The position numbers and the translations under genes are program-made. The notes beneath the pieces were generated by a model that did not search any database, had not been told where the DNA came from, and worked only from the letters and a program-made list of their open reading frames with translations. Positions 47,072 to 60,304 of a stretch of DNA of 64,000 nt are shown here, piece after piece (position 1 is the first letter of the stretch; every line of letters begins with the position of its first letter). This DNA comes from Mytilus californianus. Taxonomy: Eukaryota > Mollusca > Bivalvia > Mytilida > Mytilidae. The stretch covers positions 73,346,339 through 73,410,338 of the forward strand of contig NW_026262734.1 of the NCBI RefSeq assembly GCF_021869535.1, in the 5' to 3' direction.

Positions 47072-47797
47072 ATGTGTTTTACCAAGGATTTATATAGTAA
47101 GAAGGATTTGAATCTCGTGGTTTATCGTTTTATCTACTCATTTCAAGAAGAAATTACTGCATTGTGTCCAATATTTACTCCAACTATTGTCAATTTGTTT
47201 ATTCAACTTTTTTTGGAGGACATAATTGGTGAGCTTTTTGTGCAACAAATTAAGGTCGTCAAGCATGAATCTGACACACAACAGTAAAATCTAAGTACAA
47301 ATTACCAGTCCATCTTGTATTATATAGCCGGTTTCATTATAAAGGCTTCGAAGAAACGTTACTCAGGTGTTTCCAGTAATAAATTATCCACTGTAAGCAA
47401 ACTGTTAAACTGTAATAATAACATTATCTTTGTTAATGCATATGGGAAATGGTTTACTAAACAGGACAGAGGGGGTCTTCAGAAACCAAGTGATACATTT
47501 TTCTTTCTTGTCCGAGAACTTGAAAGAACTGTGCGTAAATTAATAGGTCCACCTTATAGTACCAGCTCCCTGGCATTACAGCATCTCAAAGAGTCATTCA
47601 CGGTTAAGTATTATACAGACATTATTTTGAAAGGAGAGACTTGTGATACCGTGTCATCTTTCACAGAAGACATCGTTCATCTTTTTCTGCTTGTCCGTGG
47701 GTACGCTTATACACGTATTGAAAGAAATAAGATAAGTAACAGCAGCAAAGTTTCATCTGGTTTACGTCAAGTATTAAAGGAAAACATACGTCTCTAA
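47072..47797 (+). pseudogene. Transposase-derived ORF, C-terminal part, one stop
   Basis: Two frames in the same phase (47,072-47,287 and 47,315-47,797) are separated by a single TAA after HESDTQQ, giving ~240 codons in all. The second part has LYYIAGFIIKASKKRYSG and, later, KQDRGGLQKPSDTFFFLVRE. 'YYIAGY' followed by 'RGGL..PS..........E' is a combination I associate with the C-terminal region of transposase-like proteins (P/THAP- and hAT-related) in invertebrate genomes. The zinc-binding N-terminus and catalytic core are missing. It lies 0.5 kb outside the Polinton and is not part of it. The exact superfamily is uncertain. Confidence 0.45.
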
Positions 47798-47896
47798 TTA
47801 GTCTGAATTTGCAGTGTGTTGTAACTTTCATCTATACTACGTGTAGCTATTATGAATAATGCCTTGGCAAACATGATAACTATTTAGGTAAACGGA

Positions 47897-48015
47897 AAAA
47901 AAGTCACAAATTTTGTAAGAAAAAAAGTCACACATTTAAAAATGTAGGAAAAAAGTCACACATTTTAAAAATGTAAGAAAAAAAGTCACACATTTTAAAA
48001 ATGTAGGAAAAAAGT
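47897..48015. repeat. ~28-bp minisatellite
   Basis: AAAAAGTCACACATTTTAAA plus AATGTAGG repeated about four times. Adjacent TTTTAAAAATG words make each unit partly self-complementary. Confidence 0.85.
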
Positions 48016-49080
48016 CAAAAATCTGATAGGGAATAATGTCCATTTTTGTATAAATGTTTAATTGTATTTCAATGCTTTTCTCTTGTTTTACGATACGTCT
48101 AAAAACAGCTCAGGACGTCTTGAGTGCACTCAGGACATGTTATAGATGTGTAAGTGAGCGTTGAGGGTAATTATCATCGGCATTCGATAGATAATTTAAT
48201 TTTTGATCTTTTATTTTTTGTCTAAATAAAATCAATTCAATATTTAAGACGTTATTGAAATTTTTATCGGCACGCGCCGTTTTCTTGGAATATGTCATGC
48301 ATGCATGATCGATGATTATATTTAATACCAATTATCATGTAGATTAGGTCTTTTGATCCTTAAAAATTAGGAGTGATTAGTGGTGGCAATAAACACAAAC
48401 AAGTAAGCTTGGCAAGCAATGAAAAAAAGGTTTAAATTTTGCTTGGAAAAATAAAACTAATAAAGATATATTAAGATATATTGTTTCAGCAAAAATGTTA
48501 AAAAATAACTTTCGTTTTGTTTGTAATAATTGAAGCCAGTTGAGAAATTTAAGAAATCTACATATAGTCGGGAAGTTTTCTATTCAATTTATTTCATTTG
48601 AAAACGTTAAAAACATATAGATCTAAATTCATTGCAAAATGTTGCGTCCTAACCCCCGTTTCAACTACGAGGAGTGTTTCCAGAGATTTAGCAAATTCAA
48701 CTTAATAGATTAAAATGATACCGTAATTATTTCCTTTTAATAGATTTTCGTATTTTTTAAACTTTCGTTCAGTAAGAATTTTACAGACATATATTTATTT
48801 CTTTTGCCTAAAAGACAATTTTGTAACTTGTTGGAAAATTTACAATCTTTTGTTGAATTTTTAACTGAAGGACATCTTTAACCAAATGTATTTATTTGTT
48901 TTTCAGTTTTTCACAATTATGATTATTTACAACATCAGTTTTTGTAAAGAATGTCACTTTTAAACATATTTGAGATAAATACTTGACAAAATAAAAAAAG
49001 TTTTGAGCTATCTATAGCATAAGGATTTATAATTCAGTAATTTGCAAACAAATAAACCAAAATATTGTTAGAACTTAACA
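48016..49080. other. Non-coding AT-rich stretch
   Basis: No recognised gene or repeat. CATGCATGCATGATCGATGAT near 48,294 is locally palindromic. Confidence 0.4.
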
Positions 49081-49425
49081 AGAGTGCACATGCTGAAATG
49101 TCTCGCCTGCTTTGCTGACAATTGATTGTATGTTGAAAGTCTAAAAGATAAAGGTTTTACTACAAGTATCACATCAACTTTTAAAACATTTTTAAAATTC
49201 CATGACTATGAGGTCAAAGTCAAATAAATCCTGTCATACAGACATGTACACCTTACAATTATTCCATACACCAAATATAGTTGACCTATTGCTATTAGTA
49301 TTTGAAAAAAAGACCAAAACAAAACAAAATTAACATTGATCAATGAACTATGAAAATGAGGTCAAGGTCAGATGATGCTGGCTAAAAAGACATGTACACC
49401 TTGCAACCATTCCACACATCAAGTT
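49080..49425 (+). repeat. Bivalve dispersed repeat fragment
   Basis: TATGAGGTCAAAGTCAAATA, GTCATACAGACATGTACACC, ATGAGGTCAAGGTCAGATGA and AAAGACATGTACACCTTGCA form two repeats of ~170 bp. They match, in the opposite orientation, the array at 62,620-63,345. Confidence 0.5.
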
Positions 49426-49525
49426 ATATATATAGCACGCCTTTTACGAATTAACGTATTTAATTCACGAAAAGCGTAGCTCTGAGTGGATTAAATATGT
49501 TAATGAGTAAGGCGTGGCTATATAT
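49426..49525. repeat. 100-bp imperfect palindrome
   Basis: TATATATAGCACGCCTTTTACGAATTAA pairs with TTAATGAGTAAGGCGTGGCTATATA, extending inward through TATTTAATTCAC/GTGGATTAAATA. Arms ~42 bp, loop ~15 bp. Confidence 0.7.
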
Positions 49526-49799
49526 GATTTGTAACATTAATGGGCGATGACACATATTGAAGGTTAAACTTGTCTGTGGTTTTAATGAATTAAACACGTC
49601 AATCACATAGTGGCGCTTTCTATGAAAAAACGTCTCTTATTTTCAGAAAATGAACTGAGTCTCATGGATTGGATTTTTTAGTAGGATTTGATTTAATGAT
49701 AGATGTACATGTAAATAAATTGTTGCCCTGATACTTTTATCAAGGTTTAAAGATCAGAGACTAGGGTGAAAGACCCGAGACCCGGGCGAAATTTCAGTA

Positions 49800-52700
49800 A
49801 ATAAACACAGTAAATTTGTATTTATGTATGATTTCATATGTATATTAAAAGAAAACAAAATTACAAATAGTAACTACCAGTAATTTAAAACTTGGCTTCT
49901 TTGGTCGCTCGTCATCGTTTGTCCTCAAATATAGTTCCTTTCGTGTTGATGTTTGTAAAATTGTATAGTATCATTTTCGTGAGAATCCAATGGCTTATAA
50001 TTATTAGTTGCATTATTTCTTGATAGTGAAATATGATATAATGTTAATATTTTTCAGGTGGTATTGTCGGACTATTTCGTGTCAAATTTGTATGAAAGGC
50101 AACTATGTCTGTTTGATATTCAGACATTTCTTTGCGAAAGAATAAAATCTCCTAGAAATCCTATGTTAAAATAATAAAGTTCTTGCTTCCTTTTGTTTTA
50201 TTACTTAATTTGATGTCTTCGCTGTTCAGCACAAGTGAACACACGCATTATCATCGTTTCACTGGGAACCACAGAGCTGAAACCTAAACTTTTACGTTAG
50301 CAGGGACGTAACCCCGTCGAAAATTCTTGTCATTTTGGCAGTGAAAGACATGTAGATTTTTGTAATAATTGTAAAGTGTTGTTCCCGAAAACACGTTAGC
50401 TGCTGATTTACTGAATGGTGCACGAAAATAATGACTGCAAGGTGCAGACAAAGAAATTTTGCAGTCACTTGACATTAAAAATACTGTCTTTTATTAAAAA
50501 ATGATATCCTACATAGCCAACAGTTGTCGTAAAGTTATTAAACGTTCTCTAAGTCCAATAGAAAGTCTTACATCGTGTAATGACTAAACTAAAAGGTTGC
50601 CACACATCTTTTCTGATGTACATACAGACCTTCATACGCAGGCCTCATCTCTGTTATGCATTATGTTTCTGGAATATCGTCTTCTCTCTCTTCGTATCAA
50701 TATTATTTCTTTCTCCTCATTTTATTTTTTTTCTTATTGCTGATTATTCTTTCTTCTTATTTCGTTTGGAAAGCTTTTAGTCCCATAAATAATACTTTTC
50801 AAACATTTTCGAGGTATATGATTACTAAATTTACCAATGCATCAAGGTATTTAACCCTCATAATCCTGTTAGCTTCAAATTATTGAATGCGAGAAAAGTT
50901 GATATATGTATGGAAATTTTGAAATAAACAAAATAATTTAGATAAACCAAGACTTTTATGTTGACGTTCGATATATAGTGTTGGTTTCCATCGTGTAAGA
51001 TGACAATACCGTGTAGGTAGTATCGAAAAACAAGAAAAAACATGAGTATTGCAGCTAGATGCACATTTCATTCGTTGATTCAAGAGATTGATACAAATGG
51101 TACAAGTTCAACAAAGTATTTCTTTAGATTCGACAATTCAAAGAAAACAAACGAAAACAAAAATATAGCCATAAGTTAACTTCTGCAGAGGAACACATAT
51201 ATATAAATTAATATTTAACCACACAGTACATTTGTATGTAAGTATGATTGCATATCTATATTCAGATAAACAATTAAAAGAAAGCAAAATTACAAATAGT
51301 AACTACCAGTAATTTAAAAGTTGGGTTTTTTGGTCGCTCGTGATCGGTTGTCCTCAAATATAGTTCCTTTCGTGTTGATGTTTGTAAAATCGTATAGTAT
51401 CATTTTCGTGAGAATCCAATGGCATATAATTATTAGTTGCATTATTTCTTGATAGTGAAATATGATATAATGTTAATATTTTTCAGGTGGTATTGTCGGA
51501 CTATTTCGTGTCAAATTTGTATGAAAGGCAACTATGTCTGTTTGATATTCAGACATTTCTTTGCGAAAGAATAAAATCTCCTAGAAATCCTATGTTAAAA
51601 TAATAAAGTTCTTGCTTCCTTGTGTTTTATTACTTAATTTGATGTCTTCGCTGTTCAGTACAAGTGAACACACGCATTATCATCGTTTCACTGGGAACCA
51701 CAGAGCTGAAACCTAAACTTTTACGTTAGCAGGGACGTAACCCCGTCGAAAATTCTTGTCATTTTGGCAGTGAAAGACATGTAGATTTTTGTAATAATTG
51801 TAAAGTGTTGTTCCCGAAAACACGTTAGCTGCTGATTTACTGAATGGTGCACGAAAATAATGACTGCAAGGTGCAGACAAAGAAATTTTGCAGTCACTTG
51901 ACATTAAAAATACTGTCTTTTATTAAAAAATGATATCCTACATAGCCAACAGTTGTCGTAAAGTTATTAAACGTTCTCTAAGTCCAATAGAAAGTCTTAC
52001 GTCGTGTAATGACTAAACTAAAAGGTCGCCACACATCTTTTCTGATGTACATACAGACCTTCATACGCAGGCCTCATCTCTATTATGCATTATGATTCTG
52101 GAATATCTTCTTCTCTCTTTTCGTATCAATATTATTTCTTTCTCCTCATCTTATCTTTTTTCTGATTGCTGATTATTCTTTCTTCTTATTTCGTTTGCAA
52201 AGCTTTTAGTCCCATAAATAATACTTTTCAAACATTTTCGAGGTATATAATTACTAAATTTACCAATGCATCAAGGTATTTAACCCTCATAATCCTGTTA
52301 GCTTCAATTTATTGAATGCGTGAAAAGTTGATATATGTATGGAAATTTTGAAATAAACAAAATAATTTAGATAAACCAAGACTTTTATGTTGACGTTCGA
52401 TATATAGTGTTGGTTTCCATCGTTTAATATGACAATACCGTGTAGGTAGTATCGAAAAACAAGAAAAAACATGAGTATTGCAGCTAAATGCCTATTGCAT
52501 TCGTTGATTCAAGAGATTGATACAAATGGTACAAGTTCAACAAAGTATTTCTTTAGATTCGACAATTCAAAGAAAACAAATGAAAACAAAAATATAGCCA
52601 TAAGATAACTTCTGCAGAGGAACACATATATATAAATTAATATTTAACCACACAGTACATTTGTATTTATGTATGATTGCATATGCATATTAAGATAAAC

Positions 52701-54835
52701 AATTAAAAGAAAGCAAAATTACAAATAGTAACTACCAGTAATTTAAAAGTTGGGTTTTTTGGTCGCTCGTGATCGGTTGTCCTCAAATATAGTTCCTTTC
52801 GTGTTGATGTTTGTAAAATCGTATAGTATCATTTTCGTGAGAATCCAATGGCTTATAATTATTAGTTGCATTATTTCTTGATAGTGAAATATGATATAAT
52901 GTTAATATTTTTCAGGTGGTATTGTCGGACTATTTCGTATCAAATTTGTATGAAAGGCAACTATGTCTGTTTGATATTCAGACATTTCTTTGCGAAAGAA
53001 TAAAATCTCCTAGAAATCCTATGTTAAAATAATAAAGTTCTTGCTTCCTTGTGTTTTATTACTGAATTTGATGTCTTCGCTGTTCAGTACAAGTGAACAC
53101 ACGCATTATCATCGTTTCACTGGGAACCACAGAGCTGAAACCTAAACTTTTACGTTAGCAGGGACGTAACCCCGTCGAAAATTCTTGTCATTTTGGCAGT
53201 GAAAGACATGTAGATTTTTGTAATAATTGTAAAGTGTTGTTCCCGAAAACACGTTAGTTGCTGATTTACTGAATGGTGCACGAAAATAATGACTGCAAGG
53301 TGCAGACAAAGAAATTTTGCAGTCACTTGACATTAAAAATACTGTCTTTTATTAAAAAATGATATCCTACATAGCCAACAGTTGTCGTAAAGTTATTAAA
53401 CGTTCTCTAAGTCCAATAGAAAGTCTTACGTCGTGTAATGACTAAACTAAAAGGTCGCCACACATCTTTTCTGATGTACATACAGACCTTCATACGCAGG
53501 CCTCATCTCTGTTATGCATTATGATTCTGGAATATCTTCTCTCTTTTCGTATCAATATTATTTCTTTCTCCTCATCTTATCTTTTTTCTGATTGCTGATT
53601 ATTCTTTCTTCTTATTTCGTTTGCAAAGCTTTTAGTCCCATAAATAATACTTTTCAAACATTTTCGAGGTATATAATTACTAAATTTACCAATGCATCAA
53701 GGTATTTAACCCTCATAATCCTGTTAGCTTCAAATTATTGAATGCGAGAAAAGTTGATATATGTATGGAAATTTTGAAATAAACAAAATAATTTAGATAA
53801 ACCAAGACTTTTATGTTGACGTTCGATATATAGTGTTGGTTTCCATCGTTTAATATGACAATACCGTGTAGGTAGTATCGAAAAACAAGAAAAAACATGA
53901 GTATTGCAGCTAAATGCACATTTCATTCGTTGATTCAAGAGATTGATACAAATGGTACAAGTTCAACAAAGTATTTCTTTAGATTCGACAATTCAAAGAA
54001 AACAAATGAAAACAAAAATATAGCCATAAGTTAACTTCTGCAGAGGAACACATATATATAAATTAATATTTAACCACACAGTACATTTGTATTTATGTAT
54101 GATTGCATATGCATATTAAGATAAACAATCAAAAGAAAGCAAAATTACAAATAGTAACTACCAGAAATTTAAAATTTGGTTCTTTGGTCGCTCGTAATCG
54201 GTTGTCCTCAAATATAGTTCCTTTCGTGTTGATGTTTGTAAAATCGTATAGTATCATTTTCGTGAGAATCCAATGGCTTATAATTATTAGTTGCATTATT
54301 TCTTTATAGTGAAATTCGATATAATGTTAATATTTTTCAGGTAGTATTGTCGGACTATTTCGTGTCAAATTTGTATGAAAGGCAACTATGTCTGTTTGAT
54401 ATTCAGACATTTCTTTGCGAAAGAATAAAATCTCCTAGAAATCCTATGTTAAAATAATAAAGTTCTTGCTTCCTTGTGTTTTATTACTTAATTTGATGTC
54501 TTCGCTGTTCAGCACAAGTGAACACACGCATTATCATCGTTTCACTGGGAACCACAGAGCTGAAACCTAAACTTTTACGTTAGCAGGGACGTAACCCCGT
54601 CGAAAATTCTTGTCATTTTGGCAGTGAAAGATATGTAGATTTTTGTAATAATTGTAAAGTGTTGTTCCCGAAAACACGTTAGCTGCTGATTTACTGAATG
54701 GTGCACGAAAATAATGACTGCAAGGTGCAGACAAAGAAATTTTGCAGTCACTTGACATTAAAAATACTGTCTTTTATTAAAAAATGATATCCTACATAGC
54801 CAACAGTTGTCGTAAAGTTATTAAACGTTCTCTAA
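49800..54835. repeat. 1,429-bp tandem repeat, ~3.5 copies
   Basis: Landmark ACCTAAACTTTTACGTTAGC recurs at ~50,282, ~51,711, ~53,140 and ~54,565, giving periods of 1,429, 1,429 and 1,425 bp. Copies look ~97% identical with scattered substitutions and small indels. The array begins part-way near 49,800 and stops abruptly at CGTTCTCTAA (54,835), inside a monomer. Two minus-strand frames (63 and ~68 codons) recur in the monomers but have no recognised similarity. Confidence 0.95.
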
Positions 54836-55335
54836 CACTACTGGACGAAAAAACAACTGTCCATACCAGTAACAGTCGTTCTACGACTGTCTTAGTCTGT
54901 GGAAGACTGAAGATGACTGTCAAAGAAACTGATACAGTTGATTAATGTCTGTCCCAACACTTTTATGGGTTGTGAAAATCAAAATATGTTATCAACAGTC
55001 ATTTAAGGACTGTTGCAGTGGTCTACGGGGTTGTCACAGTCAAATACTATTTATTACAGTCTTTCCAAAAGTTGTGGCAGTTGTATAATGTTTGTCCCAA
55101 CCTTTTAATAGTTGGGACAGTTGAAATTTGTTTGTGTCAACTTTTTAGACGTTGATGCAGTCAAAAAATGTTTGTTACAACGTTTTTAGAGTTGGGACAG
55201 TTGTAAAATGTTTGTTAAAACTTTTTAAAGGTTGTTACAGTCATAAAATGTTTATTACAAATTTTAAAAGGTTGCTACAGTCGTTAAATGTTTAAAACAA
55301 ACATTTCATAGGGTGTTGCAGTCGACAAATATTTT
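54836..55335. repeat. 40-bp hairpin-forming minisatellite
   Basis: About 12 units with a 40-bp period of the form GTTGnnACAGT, AAATGTTTGT and TACAACTTTTTA. Adjacent units form inverted words, for example TGTCCCAACCTTTTAATAGT then TGGGACA. It starts exactly where the 1,429-bp array stops. Confidence 0.85.
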
Positions 55336-58300
55336 AGCGTCACTGTAGCAACTCAGTGTATAAAAAAAATTTACGTTTAACCCGGCTTTCAAGATTTGAT
55401 ATAGTTGTGAAATAGCCCATAATTTATACTATTATCATCTATTGTGCGGTTGTTGACTTGTTTTGTTTTTTATTTATTTATTTTGCGATCGTTGTTTGTC
55501 TTTTGTCGTTTTCCGTTTATTGCCATAGCATTGTCCGTTCATTTTTGACATGTGCGTTTTACTTTCCTTTAGGTATCTTTACTTTTTATTTTATCTATTC
55601 AGATTCGTTCATAACTGGTTTTACACACCAGAAGCCTTCGTTTAAAAATGGAGTTTTAATATTATTGCAGAAGATGCTAATGAATTCATTCAAATTTATA
55701 TCTGAAAAAGTTTTGATAAATTCTGAGGAAAAGAAAATGTACCGTCGGTGTACCTGAAGTAAATTTAAAGAATATGACTAAGTTATCAATATTGTACAGC
55801 ATAATAAAACATTTTTAATTTGAATTACTCTCCATGAGGAATATTTTCCGATGATAAAAAAAATAATTAATTAAATCTGTCAAGTTTCTTTAAAAACGGA
55901 AAACAATTCTTCACCGTGGACGATTTACCCTCTTTATTTTCTTGTCGGCAAACTGGACCTGGAGGTCGGCAAACTATATTTTACACAGGAAACTACAGAT
56001 GTTAGACCACATGTACAATATAAGCGGAGCTGGAAATTACAATCGGTGAGTAGAAATGAATAATATTTTAAAGCATGTCTATCGAATAATCATGGATCCA
56101 AGATTTTGAAGGGAAAATGTGCACATTTGTTCTTCCTACAGACCATGCAGACAGGCTATGAATCGACGATCTATATCACCACACTCGTGCATAGTTGCAT
56201 GTTCCAAGGCAAAGTTAGGATTTGGGCTTGGAAAAGTTGTGCATCATTGAAATTCATGTTTGACACCATTCCCCCTCCCCCTTTTATCATGTGTATGTCA
56301 TTTAATCCCTTATTTACTTTGCATACATCACCCCAAGGGTGACAAGGTCAAGGGAATAAAAAAAGGTTACTCTTGATCTTCATCGTCTTACTGTTAAACT
56401 CTAACATGTGGGGCATTGGTTAATTTTTGTTGTGCGGGATGACCTTTTACAGGACCTATACATCATGTACATATTGTATGTTAATGTATTGTTAACTCTG
56501 GTCTTAAATTTGCATGAAATACTTGTCACTGGACTTCTTATAACCAACAACCAACCAATCTTTACATGTACATATCCATATAATTGTGTTACTAATGCTG
56601 GATTACAAGTATTTCCATGATTTCCCTGGTTTTTCTTTATCACCTGATAGCATATCCAACTATAGCAGTCATCACGTGACATTGGCGATGTCACACATCA
56701 CCCGTATCATGCCCAAGTAAAATGTATAGAAATGCACAGGGGTTTTCAGGAATCGATAAAATAAATTACTTTAAGTTCATGATAAAAAAAGTGTGGAAAT
56801 ATATAGTAATTCCTCATATATTTAGAAATATATTTATGCCTTTTGGAAAAGTTTAAATTTTGGTCTTCTCCCTTCCAAATGCTTTTGAAAATTTGTCTTG
56901 TTGCCTCGATAATTCACACTGTTAAATCATCCAACTCCGATAAATATTGGATTTTCTGTCGTGTTAAACCTAAAATTGCGATTTAAACAAAACAGATGGA
57001 AAAATTGTGGAAATATGTGCTTATTACTATATTCATAAATATTTGAAATATCGTACATGCAATAGTTTAATTTTTTATTACGTCCCTTCCAAATTGATTT
57101 GAAAATTAGCTATTTTCAGAAAATCGGGTATTATTTTTCAAGATGGCGACCACATTGACAGCGTGGGCCGACTTGGTACAAAATATATTTTGTAAGATTG
57201 TTACAATGAAAATCAAATAACTGTTGGATGCTCGCGTTTTCAGTCATTGTCTTACCTTAAAGCAGCATAGAATCAAACATTGGTTCCATTTGATAAAGCT
57301 GATACATGCTGTTATTTTTTTATAAAATTTTTAAAAAAATTGCGACCAGATAATTTTCAAACGTAGACGATGTTCGACACTTATTTTGTCCATGCAAATA
57401 ATTCAATTTAATTTCACTGTTTATATTGCAATTAAATATGACACGTTATTGTCACTATAATGATAGCCAAGGACATAGCTAGACTAAGGAGGTATTAAGT
57501 CATAACATCAACGTAATCAAAGAAAACAAACATGGCACCTAATCACGATGTAAGTTTTGACAATACCTATGTAGATGTATGTTTTGACAATACCTATGTT
57601 GATTAGTGTTGTCAGATTCTCAATGAAATTCATTACGATATTATTTTATATTTATAAAAGAAGACCTCGAATGGATATTCACCGAGGTGAAATAACTATA
57701 TTTTTCAATTTTCTTTAAACCATTCATCGGGTAACTAGTAAATTTTACATAATCCTAATTAAACCAGTAACATGCAGAGTTATCGAACGTAGTTATGACT
57801 GGAATAGTTGCATATGTTTTCGTTCTATTAAGAATGCATTGTGACGTCACAATTTCCATTGAAAAAAACATGCATAGTACAAATTAATATGACGGTGTAT
57901 GAAAACATATGATCTGACCATAAAATTTTATGAAAAGTATTAATTTTAGTGACTTATTTAGCAAGTATGCATTTTCATTCAATTTTTAAATAATTCCCAA
58001 ATCATGGACAACAAAACATGAATATATTTGATAATATAAGGCATTGAAAGTGAATATGTATTAGCATTGATTAGATGGTTCAAAATAACATTAATCATCA
58101 AAATAAAACAATATTATTAAATTAATGTTCCTGAAACCATGCACAGATTCAAAACAGTTGCCATTTAAACACAGTTGATTAAACAAAATGTGCTAATTCA
58201 ATTAGTAATTCTTTCATCATGTACTTAAAGATTCATATTGAACAAAGGTTGTGGAGGTTGTTGCATCTTTTCTCAAAATGAATAATTACAATGAATAAAA

Positions 58301-59515
58301 TATCTATAAATATGTCATCATGTTAATTGCTACATGTACATGATTTTAAGTTAAAAAGAAATAAAAAACATATTAAAAGAGCAAAGTGAGCATCATAATT
58401 ATATTCTTTTTAGATTTAACATAGAATATTAAATCACTATAAATTTGTAAATACTTTGAACCTAAACTATATATTTTCATGTGAAATTTTTATATAAATT
58501 GTGCCCTCTGGTTAGTCAAAATTCATTTATGCCATAAATGTTATCTAGTAGTAACATTCAAGGGTCTTTTTATTTATTCCACCATTAAAATGATTAAAGG
58601 ACTTTCTATTCATGAGTCAAATTTGTGTGTTAAATTGTGTTTTGGTTACTTTATTGTTGCCTTACTGTTGGGTTGATGCATCATTGATATATAATTATAT
58701 CCCACATCTCCTTTCATCATGTGCATTCACATCTGACTGCAGATTTTTTGCCTTTTCTACATAATTATTTTATGTTTAACATTCAATATGTGGGGAAAAC
58801 ATAACAAATATATCTATCTGTAAGCATATTTTGTTTTATCTAAACATGGTATAAACTTTTTTAAAGTATTTTATGAAGCTCAAAATATTTTTATAGATAT
58901 TGTAGTATCAAGTAAGTTGTCATAAAATTTACTGTGTTAACTGCATTGTATGTCCAATAATTTAGTTTAAAAATACCTTTTATTCAAATTCAAAATAAAT
59001 AATTAAAATTTATGTATTTACTGAACATGAATTCATGACCATGCAAATGTGACATTAAAATAGGTAATAATCAGGATGTTAACACTGGATAGGTAATAAT
59101 CAGGAATTCTTATATACATGTTATAGCTAATATACAGATTAAGACACACAATAGTTTATTGCCTTGGGGAGGAATTTTAAACTGTCATGGGTATATATTG
59201 AAGATGATTTTATAATGATGTTCACAAATTATAATTGTTCTCTTCAAAATTTTGATAAATATTTCAAAATAAATTGTAATTTAAGAAAAATATGAATCAG
59301 CAGGATATAATATTATTTTGGATACAAAAAATGCATATTTTAAAAGTTATCTGAGTATTGATTTATCAAAATAAAATTGGGTAAATAACTAAAATAAAAT
59401 AAAGAAAGTGTTGTCTGAGCTGCAAAGCATTATTTAATACAAGCTGTAATAAGGAAAAAGTATACAGAGTAACACAAAAGATGTAAAATTAAACTCAAGG
59501 ATTTAAAACATTAAC
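55336..59515. other. Gene-free AT-rich stretch
   Basis: Over 4 kb without a supported gene. There is a diverged duplication: 56,790-56,895 (GTGTGGAAATATATAGTAAT ... TCTCCCTTCCAAATG) resembles 57,005-57,110. A YY1-like CAAGATGGCGACC lies at about 57,139, but no transcript can be supported from it. Confidence 0.4.
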
Positions 59516-60304
59516 CAGTCAGGGGACTTTTTGAAATAAGTGATTTTTAAGTCACTTATTTAAGTAGCAAATTGGAAGTTTTGTCACAAATTGTGATTTT
59601 GTAGTTTTACCAAAATTTTAAACACGTAGGTTTACATAATATCTTTTCATTAGTAAAATTGAAAAAAATGAACTTTTTGCTTCTTTTAAGCAGCAAGGTT
59701 TATGCCTTTGATGCAATCATTTAGCTGCAAATTCTATTTTAGTTGAAAAAATGCTATAAAAATGGCTTTACATAATGAACTGATACTTTCTTAACAGATT
59801 TTTCTCAGCAGTGCCACTGTGGGAGTATTTGCCCTGTAAAATTCAAGGTTTCATCTTATAGATTATGTAAAAAAATTCTACTGTTCACGATAAAAATTTC
59901 ACTGTTCGGGGTGTTGAAATTAGTGGGGGTTATTAAAATAATGATACTTATTAAAAGAAATGATTTTTTGGAAGGAAATTGAGGTATGATACTTAAACAA
60001 GTGATTTTTATGTCATTATCCTAGATTTAGTACAAGGTCATCACCTGACATGACCGGGTCATCCTATCAACACAGATGTTGGTTTTGATAAATTTAGCAA
60101 CATAATTAGCCCCTGGATCAATAGTATTCTATATTTAAAGCTACAATAAAATTAAATCACTTAGGCTAGTGATTAATTTGTACTACATGTACTTAAATAG
60201 GTGATTATTAAAGAAAAACAACTCTTACTTCCAACCTTTATGGTCATAATGTTACTTGAATCAGTGATTTAGAAAAGCGCTCATTTAAGTAAGTCCCCTG
60301 ACTG
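59516..60304. mobile_element. CAGTCAGGGG-family DNA transposon, TSD TTAAC
   Basis: CAGTCAGGGGACTT at the left and AAGTCCCCTGACTG at the right are perfect 14-bp inverted ends. TTAAC flanks both sides (59,511-59,515 and 60,305-60,309). Subterminal and internal AAGTGATT words recur at least six times, including the palindrome AATAAGTGATTTTTAAGTCACTTATT near the left end. 789 bp, no transposase. A TTAA-specific 4-bp duplication cannot be excluded. Confidence 0.85.

Noticed and set aside
50284-54758. Recurrent 63-codon minus-strand frames in the 1,429-bp repeat as genes
   Set aside because: The whole monomer is ~97% identical, so frame conservation carries little weight. No start context or domain.
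57138-57151. CAAGATGGCGACC as a YY1-type promoter start (also AATATGGCGGCC near 12,690)
   Set aside because: A single short motif with no supported coding region downstream.
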